Assembly: GCA_051004675.1 (NCBI GenBank)
Contig: JBPCKC010000108.1
Coordinates: 1-39,549 of the forward strand
Length of the DNA: 39,549 nt
Direction: 5' to 3'
DNA from: JBDTSW01 sp051004675
GTDB taxonomy: Bacteria > Actinomycetota > Thermoleophilia > Solirubrobacterales > 70-9
Within the stretch, counting starts at the first letter, position 1, and every line of letters begins with the position of its first letter. The translations under genes and the position numbers were made by a program. This document shows, piece after piece, positions 31,571 to 38,967 of the stretch. Under the pieces are notes generated by a model. That model ran no database searches. It saw only the letters and a program-made list of their open reading frames with translations, and was not told the DNA's origin.

Positions 31571-33667
31571 CTACGTCGCGGCCTCGATCAGCTCGGCGAG
31601 GCGTTCCGCCTGGCGCCGCTGGTCGCCATGCTCGACCACGTAGGCCCGGGCGGCGGCGCCCATCGCCGCTCGCTCGGCCGCGGGGAGCTCGAGCAGCTCC
31701 TCGATCGCCGCGGCCAGCGACGCCGGGTCGCCGGGGGGAACCAGCCGTCCCCATCCCGGTCTCACCACCTCGGGGAGCCCGACCAGGTCCGAGGCGACGA
31801 TCGGCACCTCCATCGCGAGCGCCTCGTAGGAGACGACCGGCAGCGCGTCACGATCGCCGTCCGCTGCGATCACCGACGGGATCACCATCAGATCCGCGGT
31901 CTCGAGCAGCGTGCGCACCGCCTCGGCTCCCCAGACGTTCCCGCGCAGCTCCACGAGGCCATCGAGGCCGAGCGCCGCGACACGCGCCTCGAGCTGAGCC
32001 CGGAGGGGACCGTCCCCCGCGATCACCACGCGAGCAACAGCGCCGTGTCGCAGGCGGTCCGCGGCGTCAACGAGATGGGCGAAGCCCTTCTTCTCGACCA
32101 GGCGGCCGATCGCGACGACCGTCCCGTCGCCGGGATGGCCCCCGCGGCGGCGGATCCGGTCCGGGTTGGTCCCGGTGGCGAGCCGCACGATCCGCGGGCG
32201 GTGCTCCTCCGCCACGACCTCCCGCAGGTGATCGACCGTGTAGTCGCACTCCCCGGTGGTGAAAGCGGCGCCCGCGAGCTTCTCCGGCAGGTTCGCGGGG
32301 CGCCGGAAGAGCTCGAAGGCGTGGGTGCTGACGCTGTAGGTAGTCCCCAGGATCGCGCTCAGCCGCATCGCGTTGAGCGCCGCGGTCGCCGCGAAATGGG
32401 CGTGAAGGTGCGGACGCCCGGCGCGGTCCAGCCGGCGCGCCGTCGGCGCCAGCCCCCGCAACGGAATCACCGGTTCGGGGGCCCAGCGCCGCCGGGCGAG
32501 CAAGTCGCGCGCGCAGGCCGCCGGGTGGCGCGCCACGAGCCAGACGAGGTCGCGCGCCTTGCGTGCCAGAGCGTCGTCCTCAAGGTACCGGACCGGGACC
32601 CGCCGGCCGACCGAGCGCTCCGGGCGCGCCGGGCGCCCCCCCGCCTCCACCCGCACGTCCCAGCCCGCCTCGCGCAGCGCGATGACCTCGTTGTAGACGA
32701 ACGTCTCCGAGCGGGCAGGGAAGGTCTCGGCGAGCACCGCCAGCCGGCGCGATCCCGCAGGGGTGGGGGCGGCGGGTTCGGCCGGTGCCTCGTTGCTGCG
32801 CAGATAGCCCCAGGCGATCGCAACGACCACCGCCGCGTCGACCGCCTTGAGCCGCGCCCGCTCGAAGCGGCCGGCGAGCGCCCAGCCGACAGCGCCCGCG
32901 GCCGAGCGGCCAAGCGGGCGCAGCACCCTCGGGCGAGGACTCGACCCCGGGTGACGGCGGTTCAGCCAAGCGGCGCCACGGGCGTGCCGGGAGAGCTGGC
33001 GCAGGAGCGGCCCGAGCCGCTCGCGGTGCAGGTGCTCGACCCACGCCTCGGGGTGGTAGTCAAGCGCCCAGCCATCGTCCTGAAGGCGCCAGCAGAAGTC
33101 GCCGTCGCCGCCCGAGCGGATACCCTCGGCGAAGCCACCAAGCGCCTCCCACGCCGCACGCCGGACGAGCAGATTGGCGGTGACGGCGGCCGGCCTGTAC
33201 GCGTGGCGCAGGTTCTGCTGCTGGCTCAGCAGGCAGCGCGAGCGCGCGTAGCGAACGAGGAGGCCGTCCTGGTCGGCCGCGGGGCGCACCTCGCCGCCGA
33301 TCGCGCCGACGCCGGGACCGGGAGCGGAGGCGAGGTAGGCGTCGAGGATCTCCGGCTGCGGCAAGCAGTCGGCGTCGAGGAAGAGGAGCCACCCGTTCGA
33401 GGACGCCTCGGCGCCGACGTTTCGCGCGTGGTAGGAGGAGCGCTCGGCGGTGACGCGGACGACGGTGACCCCCGGGCGCGCCGGCACGACGCCGCCGTCG
33501 CTGTTGTCGGCGACGATCAACTCGTCGCCGGGCCGAGTGCGGATCGTGGCGAGCGCGCGCAGTACCGCTTGGGCGTTGGCTTCCGTGCCCTTGAACGGCA
33601 CGATGACGCTCACCGGAGGCCGAGGTGACGCCTGCGCCGGCGCCGGGGACGGATTCGCCATACTCAC
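31571..33667 (-). CDS. Two-domain glycosyltransferase: GT2 fused to GT4
   Basis: 698 residues with two complete catalytic modules. The N-terminal ~290 residues are GT-A/GT2 (VSVIVPFKGTEANAQAVLRA, metal site LFLDADCLPQPEI, and GGDGDFCWRLQDDG). After a linker near 305-325 follows a GT-B/GT4 module (LAVLAETFPARSETFVYNEV, HLHAHFAATAALNAMRL, VAIGRLVEKKGFAHLVDAAD, and DALPVVSYEALAMEVPIVAS). The GT4 part resembles WcaL/AmsK-type colanic or amylovoran transferases. One chain could add two sugars in turn. GTG at 33667 was chosen because TACTGT ends 6 nt upstream; ATG at 33661 is almost equivalent. Both active sites look intact. Confidence 0.87.
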   Translation of the reverse strand: MSMANPSPAPAQASPRPPVSVIVPFKGTEANAQAVLRALATIRTRPGDELIVADNSDGGVVPARPGVTVVRVTAERSSYHARNVGAEASSNGWLLFLDADCLPQPEILDAYLASAPGPGVGAIGGEVRPAADQDGLLVRYARSRCLLSQQQNLRHAYRPAAVTANLLVRRAAWEALGGFAEGIRSGGDGDFCWRLQDDGWALDYHPEAWVEHLHRERLGPLLRQLSRHARGAAWLNRRHPGSSPRPRVLRPLGRSAAGAVGWALAGRFERARLKAVDAAVVVAIAWGYLRSNEAPAEPAAPTPAGSRRLAVLAETFPARSETFVYNEVIALREAGWDVRVEAGGRPARPERSVGRRVPVRYLEDDALARKARDLVWLVARHPAACARDLLARRRWAPEPVIPLRGLAPTARRLDRAGRPHLHAHFAATAALNAMRLSAILGTTYSVSTHAFELFRRPANLPEKLAGAAFTTGECDYTVDHLREVVAEEHRPRIVRLATGTNPDRIRRRGGHPGDGTVVAIGRLVEKKGFAHLVDAADRLRHGAVARVVIAGDGPLRAQLEARVAALGLDGLVELRGNVWGAEAVRTLLETADLMVIPSVIAADGDRDALPVVSYEALAMEVPIVASDLVGLPEVVRPGWGRLVPPGDPASLAAAIEELLELPAAERAAMGAAARAYVVEHGDQRRQAERLAELIEAAT

Positions 33668-33673
33668 GCGCGA

Positions 33674-33679
33674 ACAGTA
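33674..33679 (-). promoter_or_regulatory. Leaderless -10 box (TACTGT) before GT2-GT4 fusion gene
   Basis: On the minus strand TACTGT ends 6 nt before the in-frame GTG at 33667. The divergent ligase gene has TAGCGT at 33724-33729, about 28 nt before its ATG. Confidence 0.5.
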
Positions 33680-33757
33680 GATGAGCGATTCCACGACCCC
33701 CATGCACGCGGATGGCACCCGGGTAGCGTCGGTGGATCACGCCCGGCGGTTCGACTG

Positions 33758-35431
33758 ATGCACCCGGATTTCCGCGTGGCGGCCGGCCCGGGCCTGATCC
33801 CGCGCTCGCTGCTCGCGGTCACCGCGGCCTGGACGGCCTTGGTGCTGGGGGTGACCGCCGGGCTGGTCCCCGTCGCCGGGATGCCGGTCATGATCGCGTT
33901 CGTGGCGCTGCCCCTAAGCGCCTGGGGCCTGCTCCTACGCGCCGACCCCCCGCCCGGCATCGGCTGGATCGCGGCATGGACCGCGCTGGTGCTCGGCGCC
34001 ATCCTCGTAGTCCCGTTTCTCGTGAGCTCGCCGGCGGTTGCGCTGGCGCCGCTGGCGCTCATCCTGAGCGCCGCCATCTGCACGCGCCTCCCGGCCACCG
34101 CCGTGATGGTCGTCTTCACGATCAGCGCCATCTACGGCAGCCTGAACGCCTTCACCGGCACCACCGGAGGGGTCGCCGTCGACCTCGTCCTCGCCGGGGC
34201 CTGGTTCGGCCTGCTCGTGCCGCAGCTCGCGCCGGACCGCCAGCGCCCTCATCTCACCTGGCCCGGCATCGTGATCGTCGGCCTCTATCTCGCGATCACC
34301 CTGCTGGGGATCCTCCTCAGCGCCAACCCGTCCGTCGGCTTCGTCGTCTTCCGGCTCTCGGCCTGGTACCTGATGGCGCTGCTACTTCTAGCCTATGCGG
34401 GCTGGCCGGCGGAGACCTACTCGAGGATCGCCCGCGGCATCGTTCTGGTCGCCGGCCTCGTCGGCGCCTACGCAGCGTTCCGGTGGGTGGCCGGCCCCGC
34501 CCACGAGGAGCTCCTGCACGCGCTCGGCAACCCGTTCAACTTCATCGACGGGGAGATGCGCGTGATCGGATCGCTGCCGTCCGGCCATGAGCTCGGGTTC
34601 TGGGCTGGCTCGCTGGCGCCGCTGAGCCTAGCGGCGCTGCTCGGCTGGCGCGGGGGCTGGCGGCTCGTCGCCGGAGGCTCGTACGCGCTCCTCGCCTTCG
34701 CCGTCCTCGTCTCCGAGGCCCGTGGACCCTTCGTCGGCCTCGTGCTGGGCTCCGGCGTAGTCCTCGGCCTCTACCAGGTCGCCGGGAGCATGCCGCGGAT
34801 CCGGGTCGGAATCGGGGTGTTGATCACAGCCGCCTGCATCGCGAGCCTGACCGGGGCGCTGATCTACTCGACGAACGGCGAGGACTCCGCCATCGAGCGC
34901 TACAGCAACATCCTTGAGCCCTCCGAGGACGGCGCGTTCGCGCGGCGCGAGCAGAAGTGGGGTGAAGCCATCGACGAGATCGACACACACCCGTTCGGCC
35001 ACGGCCTCGGCGCGGCGAGCCTTATCGAGTCCCTCCGCCCGTACGAGAGCATCGGCGGCGCCGGGCTCGACAACGCGTACCTGAAGCTCGCCTACGAGCA
35101 GGGCTTCCCGGTGGTGATCCTGTTCATCACCGGCTTCCTGCTGCTGCTCGTCCGCCTCGGCTTCGGCGCGATGCGCTCGCGCAGCCGCGACACTGCAACC
35201 GCCGCGATGGGATCCGCCGGCGTGCTCACGTCCTGCCTGCTGATCCTTTACACCGGCGTCTACATCGAGGCCCTGGTCGCGGTCGGGGTCTGGATCGCGG
35301 TCGGCCTCGGGGTGGCGGTCGTCCTCCGCGAGGAGTCGGCCGCGGTCGGTGCGCTCGGGCCGCGCCCGGTGCCCGAGCCGAGCCGCAGACCGGTCCCGCG
35401 GCTGGCGCCGCCCGTTCAGCAGCCCGGATAG
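33758..35431 (+). CDS. O-antigen ligase/polymerase-like membrane protein (Wzy/WaaL type)
   Basis: 557 residues with about 12 membrane helices and a large extracytoplasmic loop (about 340-430; TNGEDSAIERYSNILEPSED). The pattern SEARGPFVGLVLGSG after the central helices, and FGHGLGAASLIE with LDNAYLKLAYEQGFPVVILF in and after the loop, match the Wzy_C/O-antigen ligase family. Known members polymerise lipid-linked repeat units or attach finished glycan to a carrier; with no lipopolysaccharide expected here, glycan polymerase or protein/wall ligase is more likely. No Shine-Dalgarno sequence is evident. Its last 16 bp overlap the convergent hydrolase gene. Confidence 0.82.
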   Translation: MHPDFRVAAGPGLIPRSLLAVTAAWTALVLGVTAGLVPVAGMPVMIAFVALPLSAWGLLLRADPPPGIGWIAAWTALVLGAILVVPFLVSSPAVALAPLALILSAAICTRLPATAVMVVFTISAIYGSLNAFTGTTGGVAVDLVLAGAWFGLLVPQLAPDRQRPHLTWPGIVIVGLYLAITLLGILLSANPSVGFVVFRLSAWYLMALLLLAYAGWPAETYSRIARGIVLVAGLVGAYAAFRWVAGPAHEELLHALGNPFNFIDGEMRVIGSLPSGHELGFWAGSLAPLSLAALLGWRGGWRLVAGGSYALLAFAVLVSEARGPFVGLVLGSGVVLGLYQVAGSMPRIRVGIGVLITAACIASLTGALIYSTNGEDSAIERYSNILEPSEDGAFARREQKWGEAIDEIDTHPFGHGLGAASLIESLRPYESIGGAGLDNAYLKLAYEQGFPVVILFITGFLLLLVRLGFGAMRSRSRDTATAAMGSAGVLTSCLLILYTGVYIEALVAVGVWIAVGLGVAVVLREESAAVGALGPRPVPEPSRRPVPRLAPPVQQPG

Positions 35432-36642
35432 GGGTTGCCCGCCTCGGCCGCGAGGGCGCAGAAGGCGGGCTTGGGCGCGACCGGCGGTGGACCGGCTCGG
35501 AGCAGGGCGTGGCCGGGCTCGGACGAGCCCGGCGGCAGGGCAGGGGGCGGTAACAGGCGATGGATCAGGATCGCGCCGACGTCGGGCATGGTGGCCAGCC
35601 GGCGATAGAGACGCAGCAGGAGGTCGGCCTGCTCCGCTTCGGTGACCGCGTAGGGCTGCCCGCTAGTCGGGATCCCGGTCTCGGTCACCCATAGCTCGAT
35701 TCCCGCATCGCCGTGCCGGGCGGTGACCTCGCGGGCGTCCGCGAAGGCCTGGGCGAACAGAGTGCCCGCCCCGAGGGCGGCCCCGTACGGGTAGGGATGG
35801 AAGCTGAGCGCGTCCATCCGGCCAGCGATCCCGGGCTCCGCCTCGTAGGCACGATCGAGGAACTCGGACAGCGAGATCGCCACCGGCCCGTCGGGCCCGA
35901 GCGGGCCGCTGGGCTCGGGGTTGGGCGCGAGCCCGCCGGCGAGGACCGTGATTGAGGGGTCGGCGCGCTTGATCTGGCGGTGGGCGATCGCCATCAGCTC
36001 CCCGAAGCGCTCGGGATCGGGGGTGGGGCGCCAGAAGATCGCCAGGTTGGGCTCGTTCCAGACCTCCAGCACCGCTTCCGGAAAGCGCCGGGCGACCTCC
36101 GCGCTGAATTCGGCCCACTCAGCGTCCATCGCGGGGGCAGGGGGATAGCGGCACAGGTTCGGGTCGGTGCAGGCCTGCGGCGCGCCCGGCTCGCGTGCCC
36201 ACACCGGGGCGAATCCGAAGTTGATCACGGGGGTCATGCCGGCAGCGAGGATCGCCCGATAGGCCTTTTCGTATCGCCCCCACCAGGCCTCGTCCCAGGC
36301 ATCGCGAGCGGGCTCGAGCAGGCGCCAGTCGAGCGGGAAGCGCCGAGCGGTGGCCCCCGCCCGCAGCGCGAGCTGCTCGAGCTCGCCCTGGGGGATTCCG
36401 TCAACCGTCGGGTTCTCGTTGAAGCCGAAGGGAACCCCGGGCGGGGGCAGCGGAACCCGCGCGGCCTCGTCCCCCCCCGGATCCGGCGCGCACCCGGGCG
36501 GCCCGAGATCGCAGCCGTCATCGCCGGCGGTGAGCCACACCGCGATCGCCACCGCGACGGCGGGCACGGCGAGGACCGCCGCGAGGACGAGCCCGCGCCG
36601 GCGGGAGAGGCCGGTGCGCAAGCGGGGTAGAGGGGAAATCAT
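35416..36642 (-). CDS. Membrane-anchored clan-A glycoside hydrolase-like protein
   Basis: 408 residues. A basic N-terminus and one hydrophobic helix (about 16-39) would anchor or export the protein; a Cys/Pro/Gly-rich linker follows. The catalytic domain is a (beta/alpha)8 barrel with both glutamates in clan-A context: EVWNEPN (acid/base, near 195) and WVTETGIPTS (nucleophile, near 320). It is like GH5/GH39-type actinobacterial proteins annotated as cellulase or xylosidase. Its place beside the polymerase/ligase suggests trimming or turnover of the island's own glycan rather than nutrition. A C-terminal Cys pair (FCALAAEAGNPYPGC) may form a disulphide. Confidence 0.8.
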   Translation of the reverse strand: MISPLPRLRTGLSRRRGLVLAAVLAVPAVAVAIAVWLTAGDDGCDLGPPGCAPDPGGDEAARVPLPPPGVPFGFNENPTVDGIPQGELEQLALRAGATARRFPLDWRLLEPARDAWDEAWWGRYEKAYRAILAAGMTPVINFGFAPVWAREPGAPQACTDPNLCRYPPAPAMDAEWAEFSAEVARRFPEAVLEVWNEPNLAIFWRPTPDPERFGELMAIAHRQIKRADPSITVLAGGLAPNPEPSGPLGPDGPVAISLSEFLDRAYEAEPGIAGRMDALSFHPYPYGAALGAGTLFAQAFADAREVTARHGDAGIELWVTETGIPTSGQPYAVTEAEQADLLLRLYRRLATMPDVGAILIHRLLPPPALPPGSSEPGHALLRAGPPPVAPKPAFCALAAEAGNPYPGC

Positions 36643-36691
36643 GAGGGACAGCTATTGTGCCCGCCCGCTTCAAGTTGATCGGAGGATCGAA

Positions 36692-37615
36692 GTGCAGATA
36701 CTGGTAACCGGCTCACGCGGCGCCGTGGGCACACACCTCGTCCGAGAGCTCGAATCCCGCGGCGAGCGGGTCTGGCAGACCGACCGCGGGCACTACCACG
36801 AGGGGACCTTCATGCGCTGCGACATCGGCGAGTACCGCCAGTTCGAGCGGGTGGTCGAGGAGGCGAAGCCCGGCCTCGTCTTCCACCTGGCCGGGGAGTT
36901 CGGGCGGCGAAACGGGGAGGACTTCTACGAGTCGATGTGGCGCACGAACGCGGTCGGCACCAAGAACCTGCTCTCGCTCCAGCGCCGCGAGGGCTTCCGA
37001 GTGGTCCTCTTCAGCTCCTCCGAGGTCTACGGCGACTACGACGGAACGATGACCGAGAGCGTGCTTGACGAGGTCCCGATCAAGCAGCTCAACGACTACG
37101 CGATGTCGAAATGGGTGAACGAGATGCAGGCTCTGAACGCTGCCGAGGAGTGGGGATCGGAGCTCGTCCGCGTGCGGCTGTTCAATACCTACGGACCCGG
37201 CGAGTACTTCTCCGAGTACCGTAGCGCGATCTGCAAGTTCATCTTCAAGGCGATGCATCGCCAGCCGCTGACGATCTTCCGCAACCACCGCAGGACCTCG
37301 ACGTACGTCACCGACACCTGCCGTACCCTGGCCAACATCGTCGGCAACTTCGTCCCCGGAGCCGTCTACAACATCGGCGGCGGTGAGCTCCACGACATGA
37401 AGTCCGTCAACGACATGATCATCGGCCACCTCGGGCTCGACGACTCGCACGTCACCTACGAGGACTCGGAGCCGATGACGACGAAGGACAAGGTGATCGA
37501 CGCGAGCCGAGCCCAGCGCGACCTCGGCCACCGCCCCGAGGTCTCCCTGGAGGTCGGCATCCCGCTCACGATCGACTGGATGAAGCGCGTCTACCAGGCC
37601 GAGCAGCCGCACTAG
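36692..37615 (+). CDS. NAD-dependent epimerase/dehydratase (extended SDR)
   Basis: 307 residues. Rossmann motif ILVTGSRGAVGTHL at the N-terminus, FHLAGEFGRRN, catalytic Ser in LFSSSEVYGDYDG, Tyr/Lys pair in DYAMSKWVNE, then VRLFNTYGPGEYFSEYRS as the sugar-binding part. It belongs to the nucleotide-sugar group (UDP-glucose 4-epimerase or dTDP-glucose 4,6-dehydratase-like); it lacks the Asp-Glu pair usual for RmlB, so epimerase or reductase is more likely. GTG at 36692 has GGAGG at 36681-36685, spacing 6, one of the few clear ribosome sites in the island. The open frame further upstream is antisense to the hydrolase. The stop overlaps the end of the transposase remnant. Confidence 0.87.
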   Translation: MQILVTGSRGAVGTHLVRELESRGERVWQTDRGHYHEGTFMRCDIGEYRQFERVVEEAKPGLVFHLAGEFGRRNGEDFYESMWRTNAVGTKNLLSLQRREGFRVVLFSSSEVYGDYDGTMTESVLDEVPIKQLNDYAMSKWVNEMQALNAAEEWGSELVRVRLFNTYGPGEYFSEYRSAICKFIFKAMHRQPLTIFRNHRRTSTYVTDTCRTLANIVGNFVPGAVYNIGGGELHDMKSVNDMIIGHLGLDDSHVTYEDSEPMTTKDKVIDASRAQRDLGHRPEVSLEVGIPLTIDWMKRVYQAEQPH

Positions 37616-37960
37616 CTGCCCTGCCCACGGACGTTGTGAACGCGGCTGATCGGCGGCGGTCCCCAAGTGAGCTGTGGGGTTGGCAGAGCGCGCGAGCGCC
37701 CGCCGAGAAGGGCCAGGAGTGGGCGTAAGCCCACTCCCTCTTCAGGGTCTGGATGAAGCGCGACCGTGCCATTCCAGCGCGGCTATAGATCGGCGTGAGG
37801 ATGTGGGGCAGGCGGTGACTCGAGGGCTCCGAGGAAGCCGGTCCGAGAGCAGCGTTAGCGTGAACCTTTATCCGGGTCCTCCTTTGAGGTGGTGGCGTTG
37901 AACACCTCCAGCCCCTTGGGGGCCCGGATGGCCTTTCAGCTGTTCACAACTTGTGGAGGG
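37612..37960 (-). mobile_element. IS481-type insertion sequence remnant with degenerate inverted ends
   Basis: The gap between the SDR and the next GT2 gene has no intact gene. On the minus strand it encodes broken pieces of an IS481-type DDE transposase C-terminus in several frames: YRPRWNGTV, then RFIQTLKREWAYAH, then PHSSLGD, then ISRVHNVRGQGS and a stop at 37612. At least three frameshifts or deletions separate them, so it is dead. Both edges carry the 9-bp core GTTGTGAAC in inverted orientation (37633-37641 and 37942-37950), each followed inward by a GCTG, likely the old terminal repeats. The remaining ~350 bp is an internally deleted copy. Confidence 0.72.
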
Positions 37961-37975
37961 CGGCTCACCTAGGGC

Positions 37976-38938
37976 CTACGGTGATGGGGCCTCGGGGGAG
38001 CGACGGGCCAGGCGGCGGCGCAGCGCCTCGCGGAGCCCGAAGCGGGCGAGCGGCACGTGCTCGAGCGTGGCCAGCTCGGGGGCCGGCCGCCGCTCGCCGC
38101 GCTGCTCGCGCCATGAACGCAGGTATCCCCTGACCATCCCGAGGTCGTGGTCGATCGCCAGCTTGCCGACCGCGACCGTCGCGTCGACGAGCGCCCCCCG
38201 GGCGCGTTCCCGAGCCCCGAGCGTGCCGCCGTGCTTCCAGAGCAGATAGGCGCGCGAGCGGCCGAGCAGCTCGTTTTTGGCGGCGCTTCGGGCGCCCAGC
38301 GTCCCTGAGTGCTCGTGCCAGGCGAAGGCGCCGGGCGCCGCGACGCAGCGCATCCCCTCCTTGCGCATCCGCAGCCCGAGCTCGGCGTCCTCAAGGTACG
38401 CGAAGATGGCCTCGTCGAAGCCGCCGACCGAGAGAAAGGCGTCGCGTAGGTAGGCGCACGCGCCGCCGCTGGGGGCGAGGGGGGCGTCAACCTCGGCCGG
38501 GAGCGCGTCGTACTCGGCGCCGTGAAGGTGGTCGTACGCGAGCAGCGAGCAGTCGAGCTGGACGCCGAGGCTGTCGATCCGCCCGCCGGGCTCGCGCAGA
38601 CAGCCGGCGACCATCTCGGCGCCGGAGGCGCGCTGCGCCCCCACCAACCGCTCGACGAAGCGGCTGTCGGCGACCGCGTCGTTGTTGAGCAGGATGATCA
38701 GGTCGGCCTCGCTGGACCGAGCCCCCCTGTTGACGGCGGCGCCGAAGCCGGCGTTCCGGTCAAGTCGCAGGCAACGGACATCCGGGAACGAGGCCAGCAC
38801 GTCCGGGGTGTCGTCGGTGGACGCGTTGTCAATCACGCACACTGAGGCTGGCAGCGTCTGAGCGCGGAGCGACTCGAGCGTTCGCCGCAGGCCCTCGGCG
38901 CGGTTGTGGTGGGGGATCAGGACCTCGGCCCGACTCAC
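37976..38938 (-). CDS. GT2-family glycosyltransferase (rhamnosyltransferase-like)
   Basis: 320 residues: EVLIPHHNRAEGLRRTLESL, VIDNASTDDTPDVL, metal site LLNNDAVADSRFVE, PSGGACAYLRDAFLSVGGFD, and YLEDAELGLRMRKEG. The NND variant of the metal site and overall layout fit the WbbL/rhamnosyltransferase-like branch. The C-terminal third includes an amphipathic stretch that may touch the membrane. GTG at 38938 was chosen; the longer frame to 39340 is antisense to the GT4 gene on the plus strand. It ends 16 bp after the insertion-sequence remnant. Confidence 0.85.
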   Translation of the reverse strand: MSRAEVLIPHHNRAEGLRRTLESLRAQTLPASVCVIDNASTDDTPDVLASFPDVRCLRLDRNAGFGAAVNRGARSSEADLIILLNNDAVADSRFVERLVGAQRASGAEMVAGCLREPGGRIDSLGVQLDCSLLAYDHLHGAEYDALPAEVDAPLAPSGGACAYLRDAFLSVGGFDEAIFAYLEDAELGLRMRKEGMRCVAAPGAFAWHEHSGTLGARSAAKNELLGRSRAYLLWKHGGTLGARERARGALVDATVAVGKLAIDHDLGMVRGYLRSWREQRGERRPAPELATLEHVPLARFGLREALRRRLARRSPEAPSP

Positions 38939-38952
38939 ACCCGGCCTCCCGC

Positions 38953-38958
38953 TACATT
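38953..38958 (+). promoter_or_regulatory. Possible -10 box (TACATT) before GT4 gene
   Basis: TACATT ends 9 nt before the GTG at 38968, slightly further than the 6-8 nt seen elsewhere; the transcript would have a 0-3 nt leader. Confidence 0.4.
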
Positions 38959-38967
38959 CCTCCGCCG

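Noticed and set aside
37716..37737. Perfect 9-bp stem with GTAA loop after the SDR gene, like a terminator
   Set aside because: No U-run follows on either strand, and the palindrome is explained by the transposase codons for EWAYAHS.
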